Assembly (NCBI GenBank): GCA_017387265.1
Contig: JAFOFM010000112.1
Location: 1 to 8,539, forward strand
From: Peptococcaceae bacterium
Lineage (GTDB): Bacteria > Bacillota > Peptococcia > Peptococcales > Peptococcaceae
Length of the DNA stretch: 8,539 nucleotides
Reading direction: 5' to 3'
Shown: positions 7,524 through 8,539 of the stretch, piece by piece
Position numbering within the stretch: the first letter of the stretch is position 1
Layout: every line of letters begins with the position of its first letter
Notes under the pieces: generated by a model
The model's input: the letters and a program-made list of their open reading frames with translations, nothing else
What the model was told of the DNA's origin: nothing
The model's database searches: none
Translations under genes and position numbers: made by a program

Positions 7524-7552
7524 ATCATACCACAAAAGCGCTTGAATATCAA
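7524..7552 (-). promoter_or_regulatory. Sigma-A type promoter of the rimP-nusA-infB operon
   Basis: On the minus strand, -35 TTGATA (7552-7547) and -10 TATGAT (7529-7524) are separated by exactly 17 bp. Each box matches the consensus at five of six positions. A TG before the -10 box (TGGTATGAT) adds an extended -10 element. Transcription should start near 7517. The -35 box begins about 8 nt after the sigma factor stop codon, so the operon has its own promoter even if upstream transcription reads through. Confidence 0.85.
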
Positions 7553-7553
7553 G
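7541..7553. repeat. Inverted repeat CTTGA-ATA-TCAAG over the -35 box
   Basis: A perfect 5+5 bp inverted repeat with a 3-bp centre covers the -35 element of the rimP promoter. An adjoining 8-bp palindrome AAGCGCTT (7536-7543) shares its edge. Such symmetry could be an operator for a dimeric regulator, but both elements are short and may be chance. Confidence 0.35.
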
Positions 7554-7560
7554 AAAAAAA

Positions 7561-8244
7561 TTACATTTCTGCCCGCAGTTTCGCCGCTTCCGTCAGCTTT
7601 TCCAGGGCTTTTTTCTCGATACGGCTTACATAGGAGCGGGATACCTTTAACAGTGCTCCTACCTCTTTCTGCGTCAGCGGTTCTTCGCCATGCAATCCAT
7701 AACGCAAAATAACAACTTTTTGTTCCCGTTCCGTCAGGCAGCTCAGTTTATCCAGTAAATTCTGATACTCGCAGCTTACTTCCACCATCTCTGCCACCAG
7801 ATCGCCATCTGTTCCCAGAACGTCTCGCAGACTGATCTGATTTCCGTCATGGTCTGTGCCAATCGGCTCATTCAAAGACACTTCACAGCGCCGTTTTTTT
7901 TGCGCCCGCAGGTGCATCAGAATCTCATTTTCCACACAGCGGGCTGTGTAGGTCGCCAGCTTTACGTTTTTGTCTGCCTTAAAGGTATTAATCCCTTTAA
8001 TCAGACCAATGGTGCCAATAGAAATTAAATCATCCTGTTCTTCCGGCGCACTCTCAAACTTTTTAGCTATATGCGCCACCAGACGAAGATTATGCCGGAT
8101 TAATATGTCACGGGCCTCTGCATCTCCCTCCTGCAGCCGAACCAGCCACTCCGCCTCTTCCACTTCACTAAGCGGTTGCGGAAAGGCGTTCTGCGACAGA
8201 TAGCCAGTAAAAAACACCAGCTGTTTTGCAAGTTCCAACAACAA
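7561..8244 (-). CDS. sigK: RNA polymerase sigma factor of the SigK/SigE (sporulation) type
   Basis: This 227-residue sigma-70 family protein lacks region 1.1 and is closest in style to Bacillus SigK. The N-terminal NAFPQPLS (19-26) and HNLRLVAHIAKKFE (51-64) match SigK almost word for word, as do DDLISIGTIGLIKGI (71-85, region 2) and ENEILMHLRAQKK (105-117). Region 4 spans about 160-222, with the helix-turn-helix TQKEVGALLKVSRSYVSRIEKKAL (191-214). In spore formers SigK directs late mother-cell genes; in non-sporulating relatives its role is unknown. The N-terminus LLELAKQLVFFTGYLSQ resembles the end of a pro-SigK leader but is about a dozen residues shorter. The start is TTG 8244 or the adjacent TTG 8241; upstream in-frame codons reach a TAA at 8277 without any ATG or GTG. 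The gene is intact, with no skin-type interruption. No clear promoter is visible in 8245-8311. Confidence 0.9.
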   Translation of the reverse strand: MLLELAKQLVFFTGYLSQNAFPQPLSEVEEAEWLVRLQEGDAEARDILIRHNLRLVAHIAKKFESAPEEQDDLISIGTIGLIKGINTFKADKNVKLATYTARCVENEILMHLRAQKKRRCEVSLNEPIGTDHDGNQISLRDVLGTDGDLVAEMVEVSCEYQNLLDKLSCLTEREQKVVILRYGLHGEEPLTQKEVGALLKVSRSYVSRIEKKALEKLTEAAKLRAEM

Positions 8245-8245
8245 A

Positions 8246-8254
8246 CTCCCCCCT
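8246..8254 (-). promoter_or_regulatory. Ribosome binding site of the sigma factor gene
   Basis: AGGGGGGAG on the minus strand precedes two tandem TTG codons. Spacing from AGGGGGG is 3 nt to TTG 8244 and 6 nt to TTG 8241, so the second TTG is the better-placed start. Its GGGAG (8250-8246) is complementary to CTCCC at 8285-8281 upstream, so it could be partly hidden in RNA structure. Confidence 0.6.
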
Positions 8255-8311
8255 GTTCCAGTGCTTTTAACACCTTATGAGGGAGCGATGTCCTATTATG
8301 CAAAAACAAAT

Positions 8312-8340
8312 AAAAAAGCAGATTCCTAAGAATCTGCTTT
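8312..8340 (-). terminator. Intrinsic terminator after the tRNA pair
   Basis: A perfect 11-bp stem AAAGCAGATTC / GAATCTGCTTT with loop TTAG (8340-8315) runs into a T-tract (8317-8312, with more T-rich sequence beyond). It starts four bases after the CCA of tRNA-Gly, so it should end the tRNA transcript and insulate the sigma factor gene. Confidence 0.92.
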
Positions 8341-8343
8341 TGC

Positions 8344-8418
8344 TGGAGCGGAAGACGAGATTCGAACTCGCGACCCTCGCCTTGGCAAGGCGATGCTCTA
8401 CCACTGAGCCACTTCCGC
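8344..8418 (-). tRNA. tRNA-Gly (anticodon GCC)
   Basis: The gene spans 75 nt on the minus strand. Acceptor arms GCGGAAG / CTTCCGC pair perfectly, with discriminator T and encoded CCA (8346-8344). The D arm GCTC...GAGC, anticodon arm TCGCC-TTGCCAA-GGCGA with GCC at 8386-8384, and T arm GCGAG-TTCGAAT-CTCGT are all well formed. It decodes GGC and GGU. It is 16 nt downstream of tRNA-Leu and shares its transcript. Confidence 0.97.
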
Positions 8419-8434
8419 ATATTTAATTTTTAAC

Positions 8435-8518
8435 TGGTGCGGGTGAAGGGACTTGAACCCATACGGTAAAACCGCCAGATCCTAAGTCTGGTGCGTCTGC
8501 CAATTCCGCCACACCCGC
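8435..8518 (-). tRNA. tRNA-Leu (anticodon TAG)
   Basis: This is an 84-nt class II tRNA on the minus strand. Acceptor arms GCGGGTG / CACCCGC pair fully, with discriminator A and encoded CCA (8437-8435). The anticodon arm is CCAGA-CTTAGGA-TCTGG with TAG at 8484-8482, which reads CUN leucine codons. The long variable arm CGG-TTTTA-CCG is typical of tRNA-Leu. The T stem ATGGG / CCCTT contains one T-T mismatch (positions 50-64 in standard numbering). Its promoter lies beyond the right edge; the 21 bases before it show nothing I can name. Confidence 0.97.
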
Positions 8519-8539
8519 AAGAAAAAAGAGATGCGCTAT

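Noticed and set aside
7553..7563. The T-run right after the sigma factor stop as a terminator tail
   Set aside because: No stem of useful length precedes it; the nearest candidate (CTGC-GG-GCAG) has a 2-nt loop.
8274..8303. A promoter for the sigma factor gene (TTGCAT / CATAAG)
   Set aside because: The boxes match consensus at about 3 and 4 of 6 positions with an 18-bp spacer, too weak to annotate; an alternative CATAAT at 8300-8295 has no -35 partner.
8100..8420. Minus-strand open frame running from tRNA-Gly into the sigma factor gene
   Set aside because: It starts inside the tRNA, crosses the terminator, and reads the sigma factor gene out of frame.

Overview
The window is a bacterial chromosomal segment in which every recognised gene lies on the minus strand; read right to left, transcription runs from base 8539 to base 1. 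It holds the conserved translation/transcription operon rimP - nusA - rnpM(ylxR) - ylxQ - infB - rbfA - nrnA - truB - ribF, which is typical of Firmicutes. Upstream of it (to the right) are a sigK-type sigma factor gene and a tRNA-Leu/tRNA-Gly pair. The operon order, the rnpM and ylxQ genes, the DHH-family nrnA between rbfA and truB, and a SigK relative with the FPQPLS signature all point to Firmicutes. Protein style and moderate base composition suggest the diderm class Negativicutes, but this is inference and the genus cannot be fixed from the sequence alone.

Layout: 8435-8518 tRNA-Leu(UAG) and 8344-8418 tRNA-Gly(GCC), both with encoded CCA, closed by a strong intrinsic terminator (8312-8340). 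Next comes the sigma factor (7561-8244, tandem TTG starts). Just after its stop is a well-formed sigma-A type promoter (7524-7552), followed by a leader of about 115 nt that carries a terminator-like hairpin (7473-7497) before rimP. From rimP to the left edge the genes are packed tightly: the largest gap is 22 bp, there is an ATGA overlap (rnpM/ylxQ) and a GTGA overlap (truB/ribF). The last gene, ribF, runs off the left edge. No gene-free stretch exceeds about 165 bases.

How the genes work together: rimP and rbfA mature the 30S subunit. infB drives initiator tRNA binding and subunit joining. nusA controls RNA polymerase pausing and termination. rnpM and ylxQ are small RNA-binding proteins. 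nrnA degrades nanoRNAs and/or 3',5'-pAp. truB makes pseudouridine 55 in tRNA, and ribF makes FMN and FAD. Most of the window is housekeeping. The points most worth a second look are the putative attenuator in the rimP-nusA leader, the Arg-Asn-Asp/RGG repeat tract inside IF-2, and the SigK-like factor with a shortened pro-sequence-like N-terminus next to this operon. I saw no mobile element, CRISPR array or clearly new system.
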